Shown here piece after piece: positions 9,083 through 17,342 of a DNA stretch of 64,000 nucleotides. The DNA is from an uncultured Pseudomonas sp. (lineage in GTDB: Bacteria; Pseudomonadota; Gammaproteobacteria; Pseudomonadales; Pseudomonadaceae): assembly GCA_943914515.1 (NCBI GenBank), contig CALUCI010000003.1:12158-76157 (forward strand), read 5' to 3'. Numbering within the stretch: position 1 is the stretch's first letter; each line of letters starts with the position of its first letter. The notes under the pieces are model-generated. The model saw only the letters and a program-made list of their open reading frames with translations, was not told the origin of the DNA and made no database searches. A program made the translations under genes and the position numbers.

Positions 9083-10651
9083 TTGACCCAAAAAATCACA
9101 ACCGCCATGCCCACGGCTGTCTATCTGATCTCCTATGCAATCACCACATTGCTGGCCGCCACGCTTTACTTGATGCCTGGCGGTGCTGAATACATTACCA
9201 ATCGAGGTACTGTGTTAGCAGAAAAAGCCTTTCAGATGATAGGTTCACCTACCTACCTGATACTGCTCTATCTTCCGGTCGTTATTGTTCCTCCAGTCGC
9301 GTGGCTGACAATAAGGCTGCTGCAAAAACCTGCGAGAATATTGCAGAAAGTTTTGCCGCTGGAGTTGCATATAGTTACGCCGGTACTTTGGGCCATCGCA
9401 GCGATCAGTATCGTCTATTGCACCCTGACACTGCATTACGCCGGAGCTCTGGATACCGGCTTGCTGTCTGACGGTGACTATATTTCAAAAACGACGCGCA
9501 GGCTTGATCTACTGAAGGAGCTGGGTTTTACCTTCTTTGCATTTGCCTATGGCATCAACCTGATCGTCCCTATCATGGCGTTCATCGCCTATGTCATGCA
9601 AGGCGGAAAAGCCAGAGACCTGGCACTGTTCATCGTGTCCTTTGCATTCTTCCTATTCACCATCACTGCCACTTATTCAAAAGCGCAGATTCTCGTCTAT
9701 CTGATCATGATGGGTGTCGCGTTCGTTATCACCCGGGCAAAATTCAAATACGTCGCAATTGTGAGTTCGGTTTCGGTGTTGACTTTCATTCTTACGGGCT
9801 ACGCAATGAATCCCCCCGCGCCCAATGCCGGCACGACGCAAGAAAGCTCTGCGCAGCGACCAAAGAGCATGGAAATAATAGTAACTACCGACTTTGTCGC
9901 ACCTTCAACTGTTCTGACCTACGGGGTTTCCTCTGCTGTTAATTCGGCAGACCAAACGAACGCTAAAGATCCGCAGGCCGAGGAACATCAAGCTCGCCCG
10001 AAACAAGCAAACGACCAAAGCGTCGCAATGGAAATACCTGTCACCCTGGCCAATCTGGGGGTTTTGCCTGTACCACAGATCGGAGCCAGGATTCAGCCCA
10101 GTGAACCCAAGGCCAAACAATCTTCGGTGACGGTGGACGGCGGCCATATCATGTCCTACGTGAAACGGCTTTCTGGAGACGCGCTGCACCGCATGGCAGC
10201 AGCCACGCCGTTCTACGTTGCAATGTTCGAAAGCGAGTCAGAGCGCTGCGGCATCCAGGGCAACCTTGTGCGCGAGTTGCTCGCCATGCCGGAAGCCAAA
10301 TGCGTGCTGCCAATCAAAGTGTTCAACGCGATGTACCCGCAAGTAAGCTGGGCACAAGGTCAACAACCCGCGCCTGCGACCCTTTCTGCTTATGGTGAAC
10401 TCGGCCTGTGGTGGTCGATTTGCGTGATGGTGCTGTGCGGACTGTTTCTTGGCATCCTCGGAACAATCGGCGGTCTGAGCCCCAGTCCGCTATTCATTGG
10501 ATTCACTGTAGCCGCCTGCTCGTTCGCCTACTATCTGACCCAAGTATCCATCATTGCCAGCTTCACATACCCACACGGTATCTTCGCCTCAATGATTCCG
10601 ATTGCAGTGCTTCTTGCCGCAGCGTTGATAAAGCGACGCGCCAAAGCCTGA
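9083..10651 (+). CDS. Wzy-like polytopic membrane protein, intact copy
   Basis: The product is a large polytopic inner-membrane protein with about six N-terminal transmembrane segments, a long hydrophilic loop (about 250-380) rich in Ala, Gln, Glu and Lys, and further C-terminal membrane segments. This architecture, and local matches such as YLMP near the first segment and a CG...C pair before the late segments, parallel the broken polymerase-like gene in the O-antigen cluster at 59.7-61.0 kb. I infer an O-antigen polymerase-type role in the periplasmic face of the membrane, not proven. TTG 9083 is preferred (GGAAG upstream); TTG 8957 or ATG 9107 are alternatives. An intrinsic terminator follows, and an O-acetyltransferase is convergent downstream. 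Codon use is A+T-richer than neighbours. Confidence 0.75.
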   Translation: MTQKITTAMPTAVYLISYAITTLLAATLYLMPGGAEYITNRGTVLAEKAFQMIGSPTYLILLYLPVVIVPPVAWLTIRLLQKPARILQKVLPLELHIVTPVLWAIAAISIVYCTLTLHYAGALDTGLLSDGDYISKTTRRLDLLKELGFTFFAFAYGINLIVPIMAFIAYVMQGGKARDLALFIVSFAFFLFTITATYSKAQILVYLIMMGVAFVITRAKFKYVAIVSSVSVLTFILTGYAMNPPAPNAGTTQESSAQRPKSMEIIVTTDFVAPSTVLTYGVSSAVNSADQTNAKDPQAEEHQARPKQANDQSVAMEIPVTLANLGVLPVPQIGARIQPSEPKAKQSSVTVDGGHIMSYVKRLSGDALHRMAAATPFYVAMFESESERCGIQGNLVRELLAMPEAKCVLPIKVFNAMYPQVSWAQGQQPAPATLSAYGELGLWWSICVMVLCGLFLGILGTIGGLSPSPLFIGFTVAACSFAYYLTQVSIIASFTYPHGIFASMIPIAVLLAAALIKRRAKA

Positions 10652-10669
10652 TCGGTATCACGCCAATAG

Positions 10670-10704
10670 AACGATGCCAGTCACGCAGACTGGCATCGTT
10701 TTTT
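10670..10704 (+). terminator. Intrinsic terminator of the Wzy-like gene
   Basis: AACGATGCCAGTC (10670-10682), a 5-nt loop, and GACTGGCATCGTT (10688-10700) form a perfect 13-bp stem followed by a T run. It lies 19 bp after the stop of the Wzy-like gene. Confidence 0.9.
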
Positions 10705-10799
10705 CACCTCAAACACGTCGCCGAATGGCACGACCGCCAATAAATGACCGAAGCGTCTCGTTTTTGGCAGTGTCAGGATGCCTCACAGAAGACTGATGC

Positions 10800-12761
10800 C
10801 TATCTGAAGAGATCAGAAAGCCCGAGCTCGTCGAGCGACTCGCGCTTGTTTTTCGAAAGATCCGCAAAAACCGATTTAACAAATCTGGCGCTCAGATGAT
10901 TCCAGTCCGTCATGAAGGGAACACCCTCACTGCTGACAGGGCACTGAAACTTATTGTACCCGCACAATAGCTCGATTATGTCCACCAGCGTATATTTCGG
11001 ATATTCATCAACTGCAGCCGCGGCGTAATCTGCCAGCCTGGAAGTCGGGTACGATGACTTTTCAAGGCATGCCTCAGCCCCGCGAAAAGAGGAGAACATC
11101 TCCCCCATGCAGGTGCCGGATTCGATTGAATCAAATTGGTAATAATTTCCGAATATATACAGCTTCGCATTCGATCGCGATTGGAGGCGACGGAGCAACT
11201 CGTACCTGAACATATTCGAGCGATATTCGAAAGGCCGATGCGCCACAAACAATATCTTGCTGATCGATTTCAGCAACACCTCATCATTGACCACGCGCTG
11301 CAGATTATCGCAACCCTGCTTATACATTTCTCCCTTCGCCGGGGACTTGATGTAATCACCTTCAAAAGATACGTCGCACTCAAGGTAGGTAGCAGAAATC
11401 ACCCGGTACTTCGAGTGATCCACATTTTCGTTGATACCGATTGACCAATTGTATTCATAGGAGTCGCCAATCACCAGAATGGTATCCGCCGGAGCGGAAG
11501 TGCTTTTATACAGATCACTTTTCTGAGTATCGAAGCTATGCGTGTACCACAGCGCCCGCTCAACCCCCTGAGCTTCCAGGCTATAGAACTTGTCGGCTCG
11601 ACCTGGAAACCCTTCTGCCCGATGAGCACTGTATCCGACGCCCCCCAGAACCAGTGCGCCCGCAACTGCAGTCCCGATAACAAGTGATGACTTTCGAGCC
11701 CTCACCCGTCTTGCCGGGTTTTCGATAAACCTGAATGTCAACATCGACAATGCAAATGTCAACGCAACCAGCGCTGCCACGGCGCCTGGCTCAAGGGAAT
11801 GAGAAAACCGAATTTTTGCGAACGCCAATATTGGCTGATGCCAGAGGTAAGCGCTGTAGCTCAATACGCCTGCCCACAGCATGGGGCGCAGCGTCAGCAA
11901 TCGATAAACCAGCGTTCCCGGCAGGGAGAATTGAATGATCAAAGCGGTACCAATCACCACCGGCAACGCATACAACTCAGTCAGTGCCGTTGCACTGTCA
12001 TACTTGAAAATCGGGATAACAACCAGAAGAAGCCCGATCAGACTGCCAATATTCCCGACAATACGACTGCTCGACCTGAAACCAAGCAATGCCACCCACG
12101 CACCAACGAGAATTTCCCAGGCTCTTGCAGGCAATAAGTAAAAGGCGCCGACAGGATCCCGACCGGACAACCAGACAGAAAACACCGCACTGGCAACAAG
12201 CAGAAGAAGGATTGCCGGCACCATGATTTTTCGCCCCCACCGCCATAACAGCAGGAACAGCAAGGGAAAAAAAATGTAGTACTGCTCTTCTACAGCAAGG
12301 CTCCATGTATGCAATAACGGCTTGAGCTCCGCAGCCGTGTCGAAGTAGCCGCTCTGAAGCCAGAATAAAATATTGGAGCCGAATAAAATGGTTGAAATAA
12401 CACTCTGGGAAAAATAATCCATTTCCCTGGGCGGAAGAAGGAACCAGGCCACTGCAGTGGAGACGGCCATTACCACCAGCAAGGCCGGCATTATCCTCTT
12501 TGCACGACGACTGTAGAACGAGGACAAGCTGAATACGCCGGCATTTTTTTCCGACATTATGATAGAGGTAATCAAATAACCACTGATCACAAAGAAAACG
12601 TCGACTCCTACATAGCCCCCGCCAAAAACACTTAAACCGGCATGAAACAAAATAACCGGAATAACTGCCAATGCCCGCAGCCCGTCAATGTCGGGTCGAT
12701 ACTTTGTAGGTGAGCACTGCAAAGCACCCAGCACTACAGGTTTTTCGACCAGAGACGTCAT
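10800..12761 (-). CDS. OafA-type O-acetyltransferase (acyltransferase-3 plus SGNH domain)
   Basis: The 653-residue protein has an N-terminal acyltransferase-3 membrane domain (about 15-370, ten or more helices) starting with 'YRPDIDGLRALAVIPVILFHAG', containing the conserved Arg and His, and 'GVDVFFVISGYLI'. A C-terminal periplasmic SGNH-like domain follows (about 400-650) with the nucleophile block 'VIGDSYEYN'. Such fusions acetylate O-antigen or other surface glycans using cytoplasmic acetyl-CoA. It is convergent to the Wzy-like gene. The pair has A+T-richer codon use than surrounding genes and lies beside a tRNA gene, suggesting horizontal acquisition and O-antigen modification. Confidence 0.9.
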   Translation of the reverse strand: MTSLVEKPVVLGALQCSPTKYRPDIDGLRALAVIPVILFHAGLSVFGGGYVGVDVFFVISGYLITSIIMSEKNAGVFSLSSFYSRRAKRIMPALLVVMAVSTAVAWFLLPPREMDYFSQSVISTILFGSNILFWLQSGYFDTAAELKPLLHTWSLAVEEQYYIFFPLLFLLLWRWGRKIMVPAILLLLVASAVFSVWLSGRDPVGAFYLLPARAWEILVGAWVALLGFRSSSRIVGNIGSLIGLLLVVIPIFKYDSATALTELYALPVVIGTALIIQFSLPGTLVYRLLTLRPMLWAGVLSYSAYLWHQPILAFAKIRFSHSLEPGAVAALVALTFALSMLTFRFIENPARRVRARKSSLVIGTAVAGALVLGGVGYSAHRAEGFPGRADKFYSLEAQGVERALWYTHSFDTQKSDLYKSTSAPADTILVIGDSYEYNWSIGINENVDHSKYRVISATYLECDVSFEGDYIKSPAKGEMYKQGCDNLQRVVNDEVLLKSISKILFVAHRPFEYRSNMFRYELLRRLQSRSNAKLYIFGNYYQFDSIESGTCMGEMFSSFRGAEACLEKSSYPTSRLADYAAAAVDEYPKYTLVDIIELLCGYNKFQCPVSSEGVPFMTDWNHLSARFVKSVFADLSKNKRESLDELGLSDLFR

Positions 12762-13102
12762 TGTCAGGAAGCTCCTGGTTTTTATAGGGTTTCAGGCGGC
12801 AGCGCATTTTTGCACACAATTTCAGTGATGTAAAAATGCCATACAACCGAGGGCGCAATCAGCGCTGCAACAAGAGAAACGCCATTTTAATGCCGCCAAT
12901 TTATACTTCTGGCTAGATAGCCAAGAGCTGATAGTCCCGTTGACCAGATGTACCGGCTGAACATCCATTCGGATGTCGCGTCGGAGGACACCGCCAACTT
13001 CAGACTCTCCAGGGTGCTGAGGTGCTTTCGCCGCCTGACCAACCTCGCCGCAGCGGGTCGATGCGTCGAACCAGAAAACCGGAAAACCAGAAAACCAGAA
13101 AA
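12762..13102. other. Non-coding interval with short A-rich tandem repeats
   Basis: No supportable gene. The left part is the promoter region of the acetyltransferase. At about 13077-13102 there are head-to-tail copies of CCAGAAAA-like units next to the tRNA terminator (TTTTCTGG on the minus strand). Open frames on both strands here overlap the repeats and terminator and look non-genic. Confidence 0.4.
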
Positions 13103-13140
13103 CAAAAAACCCCTGAAAACGCTAGGTTTTCAGGGGTTTT
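13103..13140 (-). terminator. Intrinsic terminator of tRNA-Ser
   Basis: The inverted repeat AACCCCTGAAAAC / GTTTTCAGGGGTT (13108-13120 and 13126-13138) is followed on the minus strand by TTTTTTG. It lies just downstream of the minus-strand tRNA-Ser gene. Confidence 0.88.
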
Positions 13141-13154
13141 CAGTATTTCGAAAG

Positions 13155-13244
13155 TGGCGGTGAAGAAGGGATTCGAACCCTTGATACAGTTTCCTGTATA
13201 CACACTTTCCAGGCGTGCTCCTTCAGCCACTCGGACACTTCACC
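13155..13244 (-). tRNA. tRNA-Ser (anticodon GGA)
   Basis: The 90-nt minus-strand sequence folds as a class II tRNA with acceptor stem GGTGAAG/CTTCACC, discriminator G and an encoded CCA. The anticodon loop is CTGGAAA (anticodon GGA, reading UCC/UCU), the long variable arm is typical of tRNA-Ser, and the T arm is GGTTCGAATCC. An intrinsic terminator follows. The accessory pair (Wzy-like and acetyltransferase genes) lies on its 3' side, a common location for integrated DNA, but I saw no second copy of the tRNA 3' end as an attachment repeat. Confidence 0.96.
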
Positions 13245-13532
13245 GGATCTCTTCAAGCTGTTCAGCCTGTCGAGGCGCGCTAATGTAGTCGAAAGGCTTT
13301 CTGTTGGCAAAGGTTTTTTTCAGAATTTTCATGCGCTTAACGCAATCCGGCAAAAAACCGCGGCGGCGATGGCAATCTGGCCATTCTATAGAGTGCTTTG
13401 GCGGCATTGCGCAGCGTGCCCCCGCCGAACAAGGGCAGCAGGCAACTGAGTGACTACCCGGTCAGTCATCGTGCTTTACCTGACCAGAGTGGCTGGGTAA
13501 CGTCTTGTCACTTCTATTAAAGGAACACCGTC

Positions 13533-14222
13533 ATGAGTGAGCTGATTACCTACCACCTCGAAGATGGCATCGCGACCCTGACCCTGAGCAACGGCAAGGT
13601 CAACGCGATTTCTCCCGACGTGATTGCCGCCTTCAATGCCGCGCTGGACCGCGCCACCGAGGACCGCGCCGTGGTAATCGTCACCGGCCAGCCCGGCATC
13701 CTCTCCGGGGGCTACGACCTCAAGGTGATGACCGCCAGCCCGCAGTCCGCCATCTCGCTGGTCACCGCCGGCTCGACGCTGGCGCGGCGCATGCTCTCGC
13801 ACCCGTTCCCGATCATCGTCGCCTGCCCCGGCCATGCCGTGGCCAAGGGCGCGTTCATCCTGCTCTCGGCCGACTACCGCATCGGTGTCGAGGGTCCGTT
13901 CAGCATTGGCCTGAATGAAGTGCAGATCGGCATGACCATGCACCACGCCGGTATCGAACTGGCCCGCGATCGCTTGCGCCGTGCCGCCTTCCATCGCTCG
14001 GTGATCAACGCCGAGATGTTCGACCCGGTCAGCGCCGTCGACGCCGGCTTCCTCGACAAGGTCGTGCCCGCCGAGCAACTGCAGGAAGCCGCGCTGGCCG
14101 CCGCCCGCCAGTTGAAGAAGATCAACATGAACGCGCACAAACACACCAAGCTGAAGGTGCGCAAGGCACTGCTGGAAACCCTCGACGACGCGATCATTCG
14201 CGACCAGGAACACCTCGGCTGA
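13533..14222 (+). CDS. Crotonase/enoyl-CoA hydratase-family protein
   Basis: The 229-residue protein has the crotonase fold pattern: an N-terminal strand-rich region, the oxyanion-hole segment 'GYDLKVM', and 'GHAVAKGAFILLSADYRIG' at about 108-126. The 'LNEVQIGMTM' segment contributes acyl-CoA binding. Crotonases hydrate or isomerise acyl-CoA thioesters. It is shorter than typical FadB-type hydratases (about 260) and its substrate is unknown. The ATG at 13533 has AAAGGA upstream. It appears monocistronic. Confidence 0.9.
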   Translation: MSELITYHLEDGIATLTLSNGKVNAISPDVIAAFNAALDRATEDRAVVIVTGQPGILSGGYDLKVMTASPQSAISLVTAGSTLARRMLSHPFPIIVACPGHAVAKGAFILLSADYRIGVEGPFSIGLNEVQIGMTMHHAGIELARDRLRRAAFHRSVINAEMFDPVSAVDAGFLDKVVPAEQLQEAALAAARQLKKINMNAHKHTKLKVRKALLETLDDAIIRDQEHLG

Positions 14223-14344
14223 ACCCCGCCTGCCAGCCGGACGCCAGCGCGTCCGGCTCGGCCCCGTCCCACAGCACAAACGCCGTTTGCCGACACGGGT
14301 GCACAACCGTACACTGCCTCGCGTTTTTTCGAGTGAGTCGTACC

Positions 14345-15067
14345 ATGTTGTTTCTTCTTCGCATGCTCCTGTTGGGCGTGCACTTCGTTGTCGCGAGCTT
14401 CATCGGTGTACTCATCGGCCTGTGCCGCCCCTTCAATCCTGACAACAGCCGCCTGTGCGCACGCCTCTATGCGTGGCCGTCAAGCTGGCTGCTGCACCTG
14501 AAAGTCGAGGCTGACGTCGGCCCGCTGTTCGACCAGCCCCCCGGCTGCGTGATCATCGCCAACCATCAGTCCAACTTCGACCTGTTCGTGCTTGGCCACG
14601 TCGTGCCGCCGCGCACCGTGTGCATCGGCAAGAAGAGCCTCGGCTGGATTCCGCTGTTCGGCCAGTTGTTCTGGCTGGCCGGCAATGTGCTGATCGACCG
14701 TGGCAACGCCTACCAGGCACGACGCGCCATCCAGACCACCACCCGCACACTGCAGGAACAGAACACTTCGATCTGGATTTTCCCGGAAGGCACGCGCAAC
14801 CCGGATGAGCAACTGCACGACTTCAAGAAAGGCGCCTTTCACATGGCCATAGATGCCGGCGTGCCGATCGTCCCGGTGTGTGTCAGCCGCTACGCCAAAC
14901 GCCTGAACCTCAATGGCTGGCGCCGCGAGACGGTGATCATCCGTTCGCTGCCACCGATTGCCACTGCCGGCCTGACGCAACAGGACATCCCCGCCCTGGT
15001 CGAGCAATGCCGCAGCCAGATGCAGACCTGCATCGACCTGATGGATCGCGAGCGCCAACGCGGCTGA
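14345..15067 (+). CDS. 1-acyl-sn-glycerol-3-phosphate acyltransferase (PlsC family)
   Basis: This 240-residue membrane enzyme converts lysophosphatidate to phosphatidate in phospholipid synthesis. An N-terminal transmembrane helix (about 3-27) is followed by the catalytic NHQSNFD (HX4D) motif and the FPEGTRN motif. ATG 14345 fits the family start MLFLLRMLL; a GTG four codons upstream (14333) is an alternative. Pseudomonads carry several PlsC paralogues, so it may be an accessory acyltransferase with its own chain-length preference. Confidence 0.92.
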   Translation: MLFLLRMLLLGVHFVVASFIGVLIGLCRPFNPDNSRLCARLYAWPSSWLLHLKVEADVGPLFDQPPGCVIIANHQSNFDLFVLGHVVPPRTVCIGKKSLGWIPLFGQLFWLAGNVLIDRGNAYQARRAIQTTTRTLQEQNTSIWIFPEGTRNPDEQLHDFKKGAFHMAIDAGVPIVPVCVSRYAKRLNLNGWRRETVIIRSLPPIATAGLTQQDIPALVEQCRSQMQTCIDLMDRERQRG

Positions 15068-15132
15068 GCAGTTGCCGATTCGGCAAGGTCAGACCAAGCT
15101 GCACACACGTTAAATCGCGGAAGTGGACAACC

Positions 15133-16104
15133 ATGGGTCGAGTCGTTGCAGCGGCGGTGTACAGCGCCGGCAGGAAAGTCACCAACATCAGCCTCGACGA
15201 AGGCGCCGAATGGGCCAGGAAGCCCGGGCATTTCGTCTGGATCGGTCTGGAAGAACCCAATGCCCAGGAACTGGCCAACCTGCAACGCCAGTTCAACCTG
15301 CATGAACTGGCCATCGAGGATGCGCTGGAAAAACACAGCCGGCCCAAGCTGGAAACCTTCGGCGATGCGCTGTTTATCGTGACCTACTCGCCGGTACGCC
15401 ACGAAGGCAAACTGGAATTCATCGAGACCCACATCTTTGCCGGCAACGGCTACATCATCACCTGCCGCAACGGCCACTCGAAATCCTATGCGCTGGTGCG
15501 CCAGCGCTGCGAGGCGCGCCCGCTGCTGCTCGAACACGGCGAAGACTTCGTGCTCTACGCCCTGCTCGACTTCGTGACCGAGAACTACCAGCCCGTCAGC
15601 GAGGCCATCCACGGCGAAATCGAAGAACTGGAGCAAAGCGTGCTCAGCGGGTCGCTGCAGGAAGAGGACATCCGCCGTATCCACAGCCTGCGTCGCGACA
15701 TCCTGCGTCTGCGCCGTTACGTGGCACCGATGGTGGAGGTCAGCGAAGAATTGCAGCGTCTGGCCTTCCCCTTCATCGACAAGAACATGCGCCCGTACTT
15801 TCGCGACGTGCAGATTCACGTCACGCGGCAGATGGAAGACCTGGCAGGAATCCGCGACATCGCCAGCCAGACCATCGAGATCGGCATGCTGCTGGAGTCG
15901 TCACGGCAGAGCATCGTGCAACGCAAGTTCGCCGCCTGGGCGGCGATCCTGGCGTTCCCCACCGCGGTGGCGGGGATCTACGGCATGAACTTTCAGAACA
16001 TGCCGGAGCTGGGCTGGCACTACGGCTACTTCGCCGTACTGGGGGTGATCGCGGTGGGCTGCACCGCGCTGTATGGCAGCTTCAAGCGCTCGGGCTGGCT
16101 TTAG
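15133..16104 (+). CDS. corA: CorA-family magnesium/divalent cation transporter
   Basis: The 323-residue protein has a large cytoplasmic alpha/beta N-terminal domain, a long helical stalk (about 150-255) and two C-terminal transmembrane helices. The signature YGMNF follows TM1 at about residue 285-289 and forms the pentameric pore's selectivity filter. The ending is typical of CorA. The start at ATG 15133 lies within a longer open frame. The last 23 bp overlap the convergent amidotransferase gene. Confidence 0.93.
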   Translation: MGRVVAAAVYSAGRKVTNISLDEGAEWARKPGHFVWIGLEEPNAQELANLQRQFNLHELAIEDALEKHSRPKLETFGDALFIVTYSPVRHEGKLEFIETHIFAGNGYIITCRNGHSKSYALVRQRCEARPLLLEHGEDFVLYALLDFVTENYQPVSEAIHGEIEELEQSVLSGSLQEEDIRRIHSLRRDILRLRRYVAPMVEVSEELQRLAFPFIDKNMRPYFRDVQIHVTRQMEDLAGIRDIASQTIEIGMLLESSRQSIVQRKFAAWAAILAFPTAVAGIYGMNFQNMPELGWHYGYFAVLGVIAVGCTALYGSFKRSGWL

Positions 16105-16810
16105 GCTGGGACACGAACCGCATCATCCACTCGGCGACCGTCTGCCCCTGGTGGTCGACGCCGAGGCTGTCGATGCCTTTGCGATAGACCGTGTCGCCCA
16201 GATGCTCCTGACGTATTTCGAGCAGCGCCCGCGAATAGTCGTGGATGAATTCCGGATGACCCTGGAAACACAGCACCTGGTCACCGATGTGATAGGCCGC
16301 GTAGGGACAGAAGTCGCTGGAGGCGATCACCGTGGCGTTTTCCGGTAATGCGGTGACCTGATCCTGGTGGCTGATCAGCAAGGTCAGTTCCTCCACCTGC
16401 GGGCTCATCCACGGCGCCTTGGCGGCCATCACGTAACGGTGGGTGCCGACGCCCCAGCCCTGAGTGGCGCGTTCGGTCTTGCCGCCCAGCAGCAAGGCCA
16501 GCAGTTGATGGCCAAAGCACACCCCCAGCAGCTTGTCGCCACGGCGGTAGCGTTCCAGCAGGTACTGCTTGAGTCTTTCGATCCAGGGATCGTCACCGAA
16601 GGAGTCGGCCTTGCTGCCGGTGACGAGGTAGGCATCAAACACCTCGTCATCGGGCGGGTAATGGCCATTCATCACGTTGTAGACGCTGAATTCGGCGGCG
16701 ATTGGCTGGTGAGTGAACAGTTGCTCGAACATCCGTCCATAGCCCTGATACTGCTCGACCAGTTCAGGCCGCAGGACGTCGGTTTCCAGGATGCAGATGC
16801 GTAACGACAT
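16082..16810 (-). CDS. Class I glutamine amidotransferase-like protein
   Basis: The 242-residue stand-alone GATase1 protein has the triad visible: C98 in 'GVCFGHQ', H185 and E187 in 'CFQGHPEF'. The family hydrolyses glutamine or related gamma-glutamyl substrates; stand-alone members resemble the GMP-synthase amidotransferase and some act in polyamine breakdown. No synthetase partner is adjacent, so the substrate is open. Its 3' end overlaps corA by 23 bp in convergent orientation, and it is followed upstream by a long non-coding region. Confidence 0.9.
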   Translation of the reverse strand: MSLRICILETDVLRPELVEQYQGYGRMFEQLFTHQPIAAEFSVYNVMNGHYPPDDEVFDAYLVTGSKADSFGDDPWIERLKQYLLERYRRGDKLLGVCFGHQLLALLLGGKTERATQGWGVGTHRYVMAAKAPWMSPQVEELTLLISHQDQVTALPENATVIASSDFCPYAAYHIGDQVLCFQGHPEFIHDYSRALLEIRQEHLGDTVYRKGIDSLGVDHQGQTVAEWMMRFVSQPKASPSA

Positions 16811-17176
16811 AGACTTGGCCCTGAACGACAGTGGTGAAAAAACACCGGTAGAGCGTGCCGCGATTATGGGCAGCAGGCAAGCATTCCCTCGGACGAACGG
16901 TCATTTCCCTTCACTTCGAAAGTGTATCCCGTTCAAGCGTCTAGCCAGCCCTACGTCAGGCCTATGGCATAAAGCCTCATAAGAAAATGCGTTAACAGTA
17001 CTAAGGTCGAGACGAAACAGTTCTAAAACAGCGGTAACGTTACCCCTAAGGTTGGTTGTATACCCATATTCAGCAGGTTTGCGACCAATACGGAAAGCCC
17101 GTGCACTGACTGGTCGGCAAGCCCTGGAAAAGGAAGCCGCCCGCTCTCAGGAATAACAACAAAAAGGCAGTCAGCC
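16811..17176. other. Non-coding region with palindromic operator-like site
   Basis: This 366-bp interval has no supportable gene. It contains the promoter of the minus-strand amidotransferase and a perfect 12-bp palindrome GGTAACGTTACC at 17033-17044, 133 bp before a small open reading frame. The palindrome has the shape of LacI/GntR-type operators, but no such regulator gene is in this neighbourhood. Confidence 0.4.
17033..17044. promoter_or_regulatory. Perfect palindrome GGTAACGTTACC
   Basis: A 12-bp perfect palindrome flanked by GC on one side and CC on the other, in otherwise unremarkable intergenic sequence. It is a candidate binding site for a dimeric regulator. It precedes the small membrane-protein frame at 17177. 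No direct evidence of function. Confidence 0.35.
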
Positions 17177-17272
17177 ATGTTCAAACAACACAAGGTACGT
17201 CAGGCAGGACTCATTCTGTTCGCCACCACATTGCTGTTGATCGTCCCCAACCTCACGCGACTGTTCGGCTGA
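17177..17272 (+). CDS. 31-residue single-pass membrane microprotein (candidate)
   Basis: ATG 17177 to TGA 17272 encodes 31 residues: a basic N-terminus (MFKQHKVRQ), one hydrophobic helix (about 10-24) and a short LTRLFG tail. AAGG lies about 9 nt upstream. The predicted product is a small inner-membrane protein. It is too short to judge by codon bias alone, but composition and start context are gene-like. It precedes the cytochrome c gene by 70 bp and might share its transcript. Confidence 0.5.
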   Translation: MFKQHKVRQAGLILFATTLLLIVPNLTRLFG

Positions 17273-17342
17273 CCGGCCGGGCTTTTCAGCGCACTTCAAG
17301 CTCTGGTGTATGCTGCCGGCCCTCACTGGTTGGAGTTTCCCC

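Noticed and set aside
12887..13105. Minus-strand frame between the acetyltransferase and the tRNA
   Set aside because: It runs through the tandem repeats and the tRNA terminator and has no recognisable domain.
13155..13244. Attachment site at the tRNA-Ser 3' end
   Set aside because: No second copy of the 3' end was seen at the far side of the accessory patch and no integrase gene is present.
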